Positions 1-5,046 of a stretch of DNA of 5,046 nucleotides are shown piece after piece (the stretch's first letter is position 1; each line of letters starts with the position of its first letter). Source of the stretch: Gammaproteobacteria bacterium (GTDB taxonomy: Bacteria; Pseudomonadota; Gammaproteobacteria; Steroidobacterales; GCA-2729495); contig JAUIEY010000154.1 of NCBI GenBank assembly GCA_030429685.1, positions 1 through 5,046 on the forward strand, given 5' to 3'. A program made the translations under genes and the position numbers. The notes under the pieces were generated by a model. It made no database searches, was not told where the DNA came from, and was given only the letters and a program-made list of their open reading frames with translations.

Positions 1-2
1 AC

Positions 3-581
3 CTGCGGCACAGCGTGGTGAAGCCGCAGCCGCTGCCGCTGCTGTTCCTGCTGTCGATCATAGCTTTTGCCGCCATGATCGCCGGGGGGTATTACTACTA
101 TTCCGCCAATATCAGTGCTGTACCCAGCATTCAGGTCAGTTTTATGAATCGCGCGCTGGGGTTTTATCGCGATGGAAATCATGCAGCAGCATCAACCGAA
201 TACGAGGCGGCAGCAGCTATCTGGCCCATCAATTCCCGCCTCGCCTACAATCAGGGCGTTAATGAACTGGACGCCGGATACCCCGACAAAGCCATTCAGA
301 CTTACGAACAGTTTCTGAAAATTAATCCGAATGACCTGAACATCCGCTTTGGGCTCGGTTACAGCTATGCCAAAGCAGGTAACTTCGCTGCGGCCATCGA
401 GCACATGTCCATGGCCACCGGACTGGGTCCCACCGTCTATTTCAACCTGGGCGCTGCCTACGAAGCAGCCGGGCAGTTGCCGCAGGCGGCGGAAAACTAT
501 CAGCAGGCGGAGCGACTGGCCCCCGGTTTTCCGGGCGCTCGCGAAAAATATGCAGCGGTCATGCGCCGCATGCGCAATTAA
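3..581 (+). CDS. Membrane-anchored tetratricopeptide repeat (TPR) protein, probably 5'-truncated by the window edge
   Basis: Seen: the frame is open to the left edge. The first possible starts are tandem GTG codons at 15 and 18, but the 14 bases before them hold no Shine-Dalgarno sequence, so I favour a gene that begins outside the window. Numbering from the GTG at 15, residues 7-29 form one hydrophobic segment ending in four tyrosines. Four TPR-like units follow at about 39-72, 73-106, 107-139 and 140-173, with the usual small/aromatic positions (for example Y97 and P105 in unit 2, G146/A147/Y149 and A158-A159 in unit 4) and proline at the ends of units. Known: TPRs are protein-binding helical scaffolds. 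Inferred: the TPR domain lies outside the cytoplasmic membrane, and the segment may be either an N-terminal anchor or the last helix of a larger polytopic protein, such as a glycosyltransferase with TPR tail. The stop lies 15 bases before the next gene, consistent with an operon. The specific partner is unknown. Confidence 0.8.
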   Translation: MRHSVVKPQPLPLLFLLSIIAFAAMIAGGYYYYSANISAVPSIQVSFMNRALGFYRDGNHAAASTEYEAAAAIWPINSRLAYNQGVNELDAGYPDKAIQTYEQFLKINPNDLNIRFGLGYSYAKAGNFAAAIEHMSMATGLGPTVYFNLGAAYEAAGQLPQAAENYQQAERLAPGFPGAREKYAAVMRRMRN

Positions 582-596
582 CACGGCGGCACGCAC

Positions 597-1649
597 ATGG
601 AAATAACCCGACAAACCCTGACCGGCAAAATGTTTATGACCCCGCTGTGGGACTACCTGCTGATTGGCAGCGTCTGGAGCTTCGTCGCCCTGGCAGTTAT
701 CTGGATGCAACCATCAATCATGGCCGTTGCAATGGAAAACATCTGGCCAATCGTGTTGCTGGCAAACAGCGCCCATTTTGCAGCGTCTACGGTCCGCCTC
801 TACAGCAAACCGGAGTATTACAAGGAATTTTCATTCCTGACGTTTGCCTTCCCGGCGATCGCGCTGGGTGTACTGAGTATTTGCGTGCTATTTCCCAATA
901 CGCTCGGCAAATACCTGATGCTCACGTATGTGCTCTGGTCGCCGTTTCATTTCGCCAAGCAGATCTATGGCCTCAGCCTGATGTACACCTTCCGCAGTGG
1001 CCTGAAACCCAGCGAGGGCGAGAAGAAACTTTATTACTGGGTCTGCATGCTGCCGTTTCTGTTTGCCATCGGCACGCAGGCACCGGGTTTTATCGCCTGG
1101 GCCACGTCCCCGGATATCCTTACCAGCACACCGCTGCTGTATCAGACCAAGACCATGGCGGATGCCGTGCTGATACCGCTGGTATTTATCGGGCCGGTTT
1201 TCCTGTGGTTCCGGCTGCGCAAGACGCAGGACAAGCCGGTTCCTTTGATTGTGCCCCTGATGATGTTCTCCAACGGCATCTGGTGGACGCTGTTTCCGTT
1301 CCTGGAAGCCTTTGTGCTCTCCAATATCGCCCATTCCATCCAGTACCTGGCGATCATGCTGGTCTATCACGTGCGGGAGAAAGTCGGTGCTGAGGGCAGC
1401 TCGCACGGCTGGTTCTACCACGCCGCCAGATTCTACGGCGTCTGCGTGTTGCTGGGGTACGTGTTATTCAGCCTGTGGCCCTATGTTTTCGTGCTGATGG
1501 GCGCCTCGTTCGCTCAGGCCGCCCTGCTGGTACTCGCGACCATCAATATTCATCATTTCATCGTGGACGCCTACATCTGGCGCCTGCGCGTGCCCGTTAA
1601 CCGTGTCGCACTCGCGGACAACGTGGCCGCGGCCCCGCGGGCGAGCTGA
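597..1649 (+). CDS. Polytopic membrane protein with intramembrane histidine motifs, function unknown
   Basis: I do not recognise a named family with certainty. Seen: 350 residues with about nine or ten hydrophobic helices (roughly 18-37, 50-66, 79-99, 105-131, 146-168, 188-206, 217-232, 234-257, 275-300 and 304-326). Histidines fall inside or at the ends of these helices in motif-like settings: H60 (ANSAHF), H118 (SPFHFAKQ), H246 and H258 (NIAHSIQY, then VYHVR), and the pair H319-H320 with D324 (NIHHFIVDAYIWR). Known: several membrane metalloenzymes, such as Brp/Blh carotene dioxygenases and fatty-acid desaturases, bind iron with histidines at helix ends. Inferred: the layout could be a metal site, but no published family motif is matched outright. 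The start at 597 is the first ATG after the upstream stop, although no clear ribosome-binding site precedes it; ATG at 630 (M12) is an alternative. It sits between a TPR gene and a glycan initiating transferase, which hints at a role in surface polysaccharide or lipid chemistry. Confidence 0.88.
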   Translation: MEITRQTLTGKMFMTPLWDYLLIGSVWSFVALAVIWMQPSIMAVAMENIWPIVLLANSAHFAASTVRLYSKPEYYKEFSFLTFAFPAIALGVLSICVLFPNTLGKYLMLTYVLWSPFHFAKQIYGLSLMYTFRSGLKPSEGEKKLYYWVCMLPFLFAIGTQAPGFIAWATSPDILTSTPLLYQTKTMADAVLIPLVFIGPVFLWFRLRKTQDKPVPLIVPLMMFSNGIWWTLFPFLEAFVLSNIAHSIQYLAIMLVYHVREKVGAEGSSHGWFYHAARFYGVCVLLGYVLFSLWPYVFVLMGASFAQAALLVLATINIHHFIVDAYIWRLRVPVNRVALADNVAAAPRAS

Positions 1650-1668
1650 CGCAGGGACATCCGTCATC

Positions 1669-1944
1669 ATGACCTGTGGCGGCAGCATGATGAGAACCAC
1701 GCAGCATCCGCTGGCGCTGCTGGTCGATGCAGCGGCCGAGGAATGGCTGCAAGCTGAAACGTTGCCGAAGACGCGCCGCGAAGCAGTGCGCCAGCACATT
1801 GCTCAACGCTTCAATATCGGCGAACACGTCGAAATGACCTTTCATGGTCTGCAATACCAGCTTACAATAGAGCGTCTCAAGAAATATCGCCAAACCTCTA
1901 ATAAAATTAGAATTTCGGCGCATCTTATTGCCCAGAACAACTAA
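1669..1944 (+). CDS. Small hypothetical protein (91 residues)
   Basis: I do not recognise this protein. Seen: it fills the gap between the membrane protein and the WecA-like gene, 19 bases after one stop and 3 bases before the next start, as expected for an operon member. The frame is open further upstream to an ATG at 1603, but that start would overlap the preceding gene by 47 bases. ATG at 1669 has a weak AGGGA at 1653-1657, 11 bases away; ATG at 1687 or 1690 is also possible. The product is soluble, with no signal peptide or membrane segment. A predicted-helical, acidic part (ALLVDAAAEEWLQAE, about residues 17-31) precedes a mixed central part and a basic C-terminus (ERLKKYRQTSNKIR). Codon use resembles its neighbours until roughly the last 25 codons, which are AT-richer. 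It could be a real regulator or accessory protein, or a chance ORF over a regulatory leader. Confidence 0.5.
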   Translation: MTCGGSMMRTTQHPLALLVDAAAEEWLQAETLPKTRREAVRQHIAQRFNIGEHVEMTFHGLQYQLTIERLKKYRQTSNKIRISAHLIAQNN

Positions 1945-1947
1945 ACC
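1861..1947 (+). promoter_or_regulatory. AT-rich patch with -10-like boxes before the WecA-like gene
   Basis: This stretch is clearly AT-richer than the surrounding sequence and holds two -10-like hexamers, TACAAT at 1863-1868 and TAAAAT at 1902-1907. Neither has a good -35 match at 16-18 bases (about 1840-1845 reads TTTCAT and about 1879-1884 reads AAGAAA). It could be an internal promoter for the transferase gene, or only the AT-rich end of the small ORF. Confidence 0.25.
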
Positions 1948-3045
1948 ATGCTGACAACTCTGATAGCGCCGGCAATTGCATTTGTCGTGACGGCAATCGC
2001 CATCACGCTGCTGAAACCCGTGGCGGAAATGATCGGCCTGACCGACAAACCCGCCGAGCGCAAGCAGCACGCCGGCGAGATCCCGTTAATCGGCGGCATT
2101 TCGATTTTTCTTGGCGCGTCGCTGGCCATAGTCGCCGGCGTTGTGTCCGGCCTGATTCCGCAACCATTGCTGAACTTCGCGCCCTGGTTCTGTGCGTCAC
2201 TGCTGATCGTGCTGGTCGGTGTGGTCGACGACAAATATGAACTGAGCCCGCTGGTGCGTTTCGGCGCGCAGATCGGCGCCGCGCTGATCATGGTCTACTG
2301 GGGCGACGCAGTGCTGCACGATCTGGGCTGGATCAGCCCGAACGGTTACCTGGTCGGCTTGAGCTGGCTGGCAGCGCCGTTCACGGTTTTCTGCGTAGTC
2401 GGGATCATCAATGCCATCAACATGAGCGACGGTCTGGACGGTTTGAGCGGCAACCTCACGCTGATTACCCTGCTCGCCTTCGGTATTGCCGAAAGCCTGG
2501 CCGGCAGCACCGGCCACCTGCCAATGATCAACATTATCTCCGCCGCCATTGCCGGATTCCTCATTTTCAACCAGCGCATGCACTGGCGCAGCAAAGCGAC
2601 CGTTTTTCTGGGTGATGCCGGCAGCATGATGCTGGGCCTGTTCCTGGTATGGAGCGCAGTGGATATCTCGCAGGGCGGCGAGAATCGGGCGCTCACACCG
2701 GCCGCGATGCTGTGGTTTCTGGCTATCCCCGCCTTTGACACCTTTCGCGTCATGATTCGCCGCGTGGTGCGCGGCCGCTCACCGTTCGCTGCCGATGCCT
2801 GCCATCTGCATCACCTGTTTGTGCGCAGCGGCTGGAACGTCAGTGAAACCATCGCGGTGATATGCACACTGGCAGCGCTGGGTGCCGCCGTGGGACTGAT
2901 CGGCCACGGTTTCGGCGTATCGGAATTCGGTATGGCGGTGGCCTATGTAGTCACCGGATTTGCTTACTACCATGCGGTAGAAGCCGCCTGGCGCCGCAAG
3001 CGTTTTCTCGGCCGCGATATCCACGACAGCCGCGAAGGCGACTAG
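1948..3045 (+). CDS. wecA: Undecaprenyl-phosphate glycosyl-1-phosphate transferase, WecA/MraY superfamily
   Basis: Role (known for the family): transfers a sugar 1-phosphate, typically GlcNAc-1-phosphate, from a UDP-sugar to undecaprenyl phosphate at the inner face of the cytoplasmic membrane, the first step of O-antigen, enterobacterial common antigen or exopolysaccharide repeat synthesis. Seen: 365 residues, close to the usual WecA length, with many hydrophobic helices and the family motifs in order: LTDKPAERKQH at 31-41 followed by GGIS at 49-52, the aspartate pair D94-D95 in VVDDKYELSP, NAINMSDGLDGL at 155-166 (D161, D164), FLGDAGSMMLG at 220-230 with D223, and the HLHH motif at 286-289 that marks the bacterial WecA/WbpL branch. 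The start ATG at 1948 begins directly with a hydrophobic helix; no strong ribosome-binding site is visible, so translation may be coupled to the ORF ending 3 bases earlier. The exact sugar (GlcNAc, FucNAc or QuiNAc) cannot be told, so the wecA symbol denotes the family and not a proven substrate. Confidence 0.95.
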   Translation: MLTTLIAPAIAFVVTAIAITLLKPVAEMIGLTDKPAERKQHAGEIPLIGGISIFLGASLAIVAGVVSGLIPQPLLNFAPWFCASLLIVLVGVVDDKYELSPLVRFGAQIGAALIMVYWGDAVLHDLGWISPNGYLVGLSWLAAPFTVFCVVGIINAINMSDGLDGLSGNLTLITLLAFGIAESLAGSTGHLPMINIISAAIAGFLIFNQRMHWRSKATVFLGDAGSMMLGLFLVWSAVDISQGGENRALTPAAMLWFLAIPAFDTFRVMIRRVVRGRSPFAADACHLHHLFVRSGWNVSETIAVICTLAALGAAVGLIGHGFGVSEFGMAVAYVVTGFAYYHAVEAAWRRKRFLGRDIHDSREGD

Positions 3046-3055
3046 CGCAGGGCCT

Positions 3056-3910
3056 CTAGAGACGACCCAGGTGTTCCCGCAGACCACCGGCCAGATCATC
3101 GCGCTCCAGCGCAAAATCAATATTTGCCAGCAGGTAACCTAGTTTGCTGCCACAGTCATAGCGAACCCCGGCAAACGGCATGGCATACACTTTTTCGCGC
3201 GCCATTAGCGCCGCAATACCATCCGTCAGCTGAATTTCACCTCCCGAACCCCGGCCGGTGTTTTCCAGCTCGGCGAAAATTGCCGGCGTCAGCAGGTAGC
3301 GGCCAACCACCCCCAGGTTAGACGGAGCGTCTTCGGGCCGTGGTTTTTCAACAATCTGTTCGATGGCATTGTCGGCATCTACCGCCGCAATGCCGTAACT
3401 GGAGGTCTTCTCGCGCGGCACTTCCTCCGTCGCAATTACACTGCTGCCGGTTTGCTCGTAACGGGCCCTGAGCTGCGCCAGGCAGCCGGTTTTGGCAAGA
3501 ATAAGATCATCCGGCAGGTGCACAAAAAACGGTTCGTCACCGACCAGATCCCTGGCGCACAGAACCGCGTGGCCCAGTCCCAGCGGGTCACCCTGCAACA
3601 CAAAGTCGCAACTGACCTGCCTGGGTAACACGCCCTGCACCGCTGCCAGAATATCCTGCTTGCCCGAATCAGCCAGCGCCTCCTCCAGTTCGGCGTGCTC
3701 CTCGAAATGAGCCTGTATCGCACCCTTGCTGCTATGGGTGACGAACACCAGGCGCTCGGCGCCCGCCGCTATGGCCTCTTCAACGGCATACTGAATGAGC
3801 GGTTTGTCCACCACTGGCAGCATTTCTTTCGGGACGGCTTTAGTTGCCGGCAAAAAGCGGGTACCGCGGCCGGCAACCGGAAAAACCGCTGTCCTGACGG
3901 GCTTTGGCAT
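3056..3910 (-). CDS. galU: UTP--glucose-1-phosphate uridylyltransferase (UDP-glucose pyrophosphorylase)
   Basis: Role (known): makes UDP-glucose and pyrophosphate from UTP and glucose-1-phosphate in the cytoplasm, feeding LPS core, exopolysaccharide and UDP-sugar pathways. Seen: 284 residues, a normal GalU length. The N-terminal nucleotide-binding signature is at 10-37 (PVAGRGTRFLPATK, then PKEMLPVVDKP, with R18, K24 and K28). Further GalU motifs are HSSKGAIQAHF at 59-69, GDPLGLGHAVLCA at 107-119, LPDDL at 132-136, SSYGIA at 170-175, IVEKP at 186-190, and SGGEIQLTD at 222-230, with a late YDCGSKLGYL motif. The frame is open upstream to 3985, but ATG at 3910 is chosen because the family signature begins a few residues later and AGGA (complement of 3922-3925) lies 11 bases before it. 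The gene is last in the leftward group, with its own leader. Its stop is 10 bases from that of the convergent WecA-like gene. Confidence 0.96.
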   Translation of the reverse strand: MPKPVRTAVFPVAGRGTRFLPATKAVPKEMLPVVDKPLIQYAVEEAIAAGAERLVFVTHSSKGAIQAHFEEHAELEEALADSGKQDILAAVQGVLPRQVSCDFVLQGDPLGLGHAVLCARDLVGDEPFFVHLPDDLILAKTGCLAQLRARYEQTGSSVIATEEVPREKTSSYGIAAVDADNAIEQIVEKPRPEDAPSNLGVVGRYLLTPAIFAELENTGRGSGGEIQLTDGIAALMAREKVYAMPFAGVRYDCGSKLGYLLANIDFALERDDLAGGLREHLGRL

Positions 3911-3943
3911 ATGCAATTCAATCCTGTTGTTTACAGCAGCAGA

Positions 3944-3949
3944 ATCATA
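3944..3949 (-). promoter_or_regulatory. Candidate -10 box of a galU promoter
   Basis: On the - strand this reads TATGAT, one mismatch from the TATAAT consensus. A start site about 7 bases downstream would leave a leader of about 26 bases containing the AGGA ribosome-binding site. No good -35 hexamer is found 16-18 bases upstream (the 16-base option reads TATTTG), so the promoter would be weak or helped by a regulator. Confidence 0.4.
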
Positions 3950-3962
3950 CCGTGTTTTTGCA

Positions 3963-3977
3963 CTGCAAATATTGCAG
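3963..3977. repeat. Perfect 6-base inverted repeat upstream of galU (possible operator)
   Basis: The arms CTGCAA (3963-3968) and TTGCAG (3972-3977) flank a 3-base centre, ATA. The repeat lies where the -35 region of the candidate galU promoter would be, a usual place for a dimeric regulator to bind. A 6-base inverted repeat can also arise by chance, and the binding protein is unknown. Confidence 0.35.
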
Positions 3978-3990
3978 CCCGACATAAGCA

Positions 3991-4015
3991 GGCCGGCGGC
4001 ACTAGTCCGCCGGCC
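3991..4015 (-). terminator. Strong GC hairpin downstream of the comEA-like gene
   Basis: GGCCGGCGG (3991-3999) and CCGCCGGCC (4007-4015) form a perfect 9-bp stem with a 7-base loop, starting 21 bases after the comEA-like stop on the - strand. The - strand bases after the stem (TGCTTATGTC) are not a clean T-run, so it is not a textbook intrinsic terminator. It may still terminate, or stabilise the 3' end of the upstream transcript. Confidence 0.55.
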
Positions 4016-4036
4016 ATGCGTGACAACAGCCCCGAT

Positions 4037-4294
4037 TCAATCGCTGGTGCGTATATCCTGGCGATTCGCTGCCAGCACCCGCGGCCCGATACCTTTTACC
4101 TTAAGCAGTTCTTCCGGCACATCGAATGCGCCGTGCTGCTCCCGATAGCGCACGATGGCTTCAGCCTTGCTCATACCGATCCCGGTAAGCTCTTTGGATA
4201 TGGTTTCGGCATCTGCGGTATTAATGTTCACCGGGCCGGCCAGACACAGCATCGGCAGCAACATTGCGACGCACCCAATAAAAAACTTCTGCAT
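4037..4294 (-). CDS. Secreted ComEA-like helix-hairpin-helix DNA-binding protein
   Basis: Seen: 85 residues. The N-terminus is a signal peptide: K3, a hydrophobic core from F4 to L18, and a probable cleavage site after C17-L18-A19. The mature part opens with PVNINTADAETI, the typical beginning of the ComEA/TIGR00426-type domain, and carries two helix-hairpin-helix turns, LTGIGMSKAEAI at 36-47 and VKGIGPRVLAAN at 66-77. Known: ComEA proteins bind double-stranded DNA in the periplasm during natural transformation; short single-domain versions are widespread in gammaproteobacteria, and many have not been tested for a role in DNA uptake. The start is firm: AGGAGG (complement of 4302-4307) lies 7 bases before the ATG. 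It follows lapB in the same direction after a gap of 112 bases. Function in transformation is inferred from the family only. Confidence 0.92.
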   Translation of the reverse strand: MQKFFIGCVAMLLPMLCLAGPVNINTADAETISKELTGIGMSKAEAIVRYREQHGAFDVPEELLKVKGIGPRVLAANRQDIRTSD

Positions 4295-4301
4295 GAGATA
4301 G

Positions 4302-4307
4302 CCTCCT
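4302..4307 (-). promoter_or_regulatory. Consensus Shine-Dalgarno of the comEA-like gene
   Basis: The - strand reads AGGAGG, a full match to the anti-Shine-Dalgarno core, with 7 bases to the ATG. It is the strongest ribosome-binding site in the window and fixes the start of this gene; most other genes here have weak sites. Confidence 0.8.
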
Positions 4308-4382
4308 GAAGGTCAGTTCACGAGCACCACGCCCGCAACTGCAAGGCTAAGCAGCTATTGCGCCGAAACCGAGTCATGGAAG

Positions 4383-4398
4383 CCGGCAAAAACGCCGG
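4383..4398 (-). terminator. Small hairpin downstream of lapB, possible terminator
   Basis: CCGGC (4383-4387) and GCCGG (4394-4398) form a 5-bp GC stem with a 6-base loop that is T-rich on the - strand (GTTTTT). It begins 8 bases before the lapB stop codon is cleared downstream, in the 112-base gap before the comEA-like gene. No T-run follows the stem, so termination would be partial at best. Confidence 0.3.
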
Positions 4399-4406
4399 AA
4401 ACTGCA

Positions 4407-5046
4407 TCAGGTGACGAATGTGGAGAAATTGAGCTCTACTGAGGGCGACACGCTTTCCCAGTTTCGGCAGCTCGGGCATTGCCACAACAATTCACTGGAA
4501 ACATAGCCGCACTCGCGACAGCGGTAACGATGTCCCTGCGAAATAACCCGAGCCAGTCCTTCGCGAATGCGCTCCAGCGCCGCCTGGCGGGATTCCGCAT
4601 CGCCTTCCTGCAGCCCGCTCATGTCGGTGAGATTGGCCAGCACCGGATCGGCCAGCACAAAATCCCGCAGGCACTGCAAAGCGATGCCGTTCACAATCCG
4701 GGGGTCATACACGGTTGCCAGCCCAATGGCTTTGCCGGCCGCCGGGTCGCCGGCCAGCAGCTTCTCCAGACTGCGGCTCAGATGGCCCTGCTCGCCGGTT
4801 TCACGACAGCACTCGGCAAGCTTGGGCACCACATCACCGATCAGGCGCGGCTCCGTGTCCATGATTTCGCCGTACACTTTGATCGCTTTCTTGTGCTGGC
4901 CGGTGCCGCGCCAGATATCGGCACGCAGCAGCTGTGAGCGCAGGCTTGGGTTGGCGGTCTTGTCGGCTTTGTCGAGCAGTTTCAGCGCCCCGCCGCTGTC
5001 GCCCGTAGCGTAAGCCTGCTCAGCCAGTTCACAATAGTAGTGAACC
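4407..5046 (-). CDS. lapB: LapB (YciM) LPS assembly/LpxC-regulating TPR protein, C-terminal part only
   Basis: Role (known): LapB is an inner-membrane-anchored cytoplasmic TPR protein that works with the FtsH protease in LpxC degradation and so balances LPS synthesis. Seen: the frame is open to the right edge, giving 212 C-terminal residues; E. coli LapB is about 390, so the N-terminal anchor and first TPRs lie outside the window. The visible part begins HYYCELAEQA (close to the HFYCELA segment of E. coli LapB as I recall it), continues through TPR helices (ALKLLDKADK, then KAIKVYGEIMDTEP), and ends in a rubredoxin-type metal knuckle with C176 and C179 (YRCRECGY) and C190 and C193 (WQCPSCRNW), followed by a short tail. 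All four cysteines are present. A GTG at 4877 could be taken for a start, but the homology runs through it, so it is internal. A ComEA-like gene follows. Confidence 0.94.
   Translation of the reverse strand, partial: VHYYCELAEQAYATGDSGGALKLLDKADKTANPSLRSQLLRADIWRGTGQHKKAIKVYGEIMDTEPRLIGDVVPKLAECCRETGEQGHLSRSLEKLLAGDPAAGKAIGLATVYDPRIVNGIALQCLRDFVLADPVLANLTDMSGLQEGDAESRQAALERIREGLARVISQGHRYRCRECGYVSSELLWQCPSCRNWESVSPSVELNFSTFVT

Noticed and set aside
647..1421. Long overlapping ORFs on both strands inside the membrane protein gene (647-1393 + and 888-1421 -)
   Set aside because: The 597-1649 frame gives a coherent polytopic membrane protein; the others lack hydrophobic periodicity or recognisable domains.
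1627..1640. CCGCGG..CCGCGG GC-rich repeat at the end of the membrane protein gene, as a terminator
   Set aside because: The loop would be only 2 bases, there is no T-run, and it lies inside the coding sequence of a closely spaced operon.
1597..2070. 157-residue - strand ORF across the small ORF and the start of the WecA-like gene
   Set aside because: It overlaps the conserved N-terminus of the transferase antisense, and its Q/H/R/C-rich composition looks non-coding.
3911..3985. N-terminal extension of galU from an upstream start at 3985
   Set aside because: It would add 25 unconserved residues ahead of the GalU signature and would read through the -10-like box, inverted repeat and AGGA site.
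3695..4309. 204-residue + strand ORF antisense to galU and the comEA-like gene
   Set aside because: It covers two well-supported genes on the other strand and their intergenic hairpin; its translation has no domain-like pattern and is rich in C, H and R as is usual for antisense shadows.
4479..5013. Two long + strand ORFs antisense to lapB
   Set aside because: The opposite strand encodes an unmistakable LapB C-terminus with all four knuckle cysteines; these frames are shadows.
1..5046. Search for CRISPR arrays, insertion sequences, toxin-antitoxin pairs, tRNAs or defence genes
   Set aside because: No spaced direct repeats, transposase motifs, tRNA cloverleaf or defence-type domains were seen on either strand.

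Overview
The window looks like chromosomal DNA from a moderately GC-rich gammaproteobacterium. The best evidence is a LapB (YciM) C-terminus with its rubredoxin-type zinc/iron knuckle, a GalU-type nucleotidyltransferase, a ComEA-like protein and a WecA-family glycan initiating transferase. The genus cannot be read from the sequence. No tRNA, rRNA, CRISPR array, insertion sequence or phage gene was seen, and no gap between genes reaches 300 bases.

The left half (1-3045) is read on the + strand as a tightly packed, probably co-transcribed set: a membrane-anchored TPR protein that probably runs in from outside the window, a 350-residue polytopic membrane protein with conserved-looking histidines in its helices, a small uncharacterised ORF, and a WecA/MraY-superfamily undecaprenyl-phosphate glycosyl-1-phosphate transferase. 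Spacings of 3 to 19 bases support one transcription unit. An AT-richer patch just before the transferase could hold an internal promoter.

The right half (3056-5046) is read on the - strand, in the order lapB (5' part outside the window), a secreted ComEA-like helix-hairpin-helix protein, then galU. A strong GC-rich hairpin follows the comEA-like gene, and galU has its own leader with a -10-like box and a short perfect inverted repeat. The two halves converge, with only 10 bases between the stops of the transferase gene and galU.

Functionally the window is an envelope-glycan neighbourhood. GalU supplies UDP-glucose, the WecA-like enzyme loads the first sugar phosphate onto undecaprenyl phosphate for O-antigen or exopolysaccharide, and LapB controls LPS synthesis through LpxC turnover. 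The membrane histidine protein and the TPR protein sit upstream of the transferase and may belong to the same polysaccharide pathway, but that is inferred from position only. The window is mostly ordinary; the least explained item is the histidine-rich membrane protein at 597-1649.
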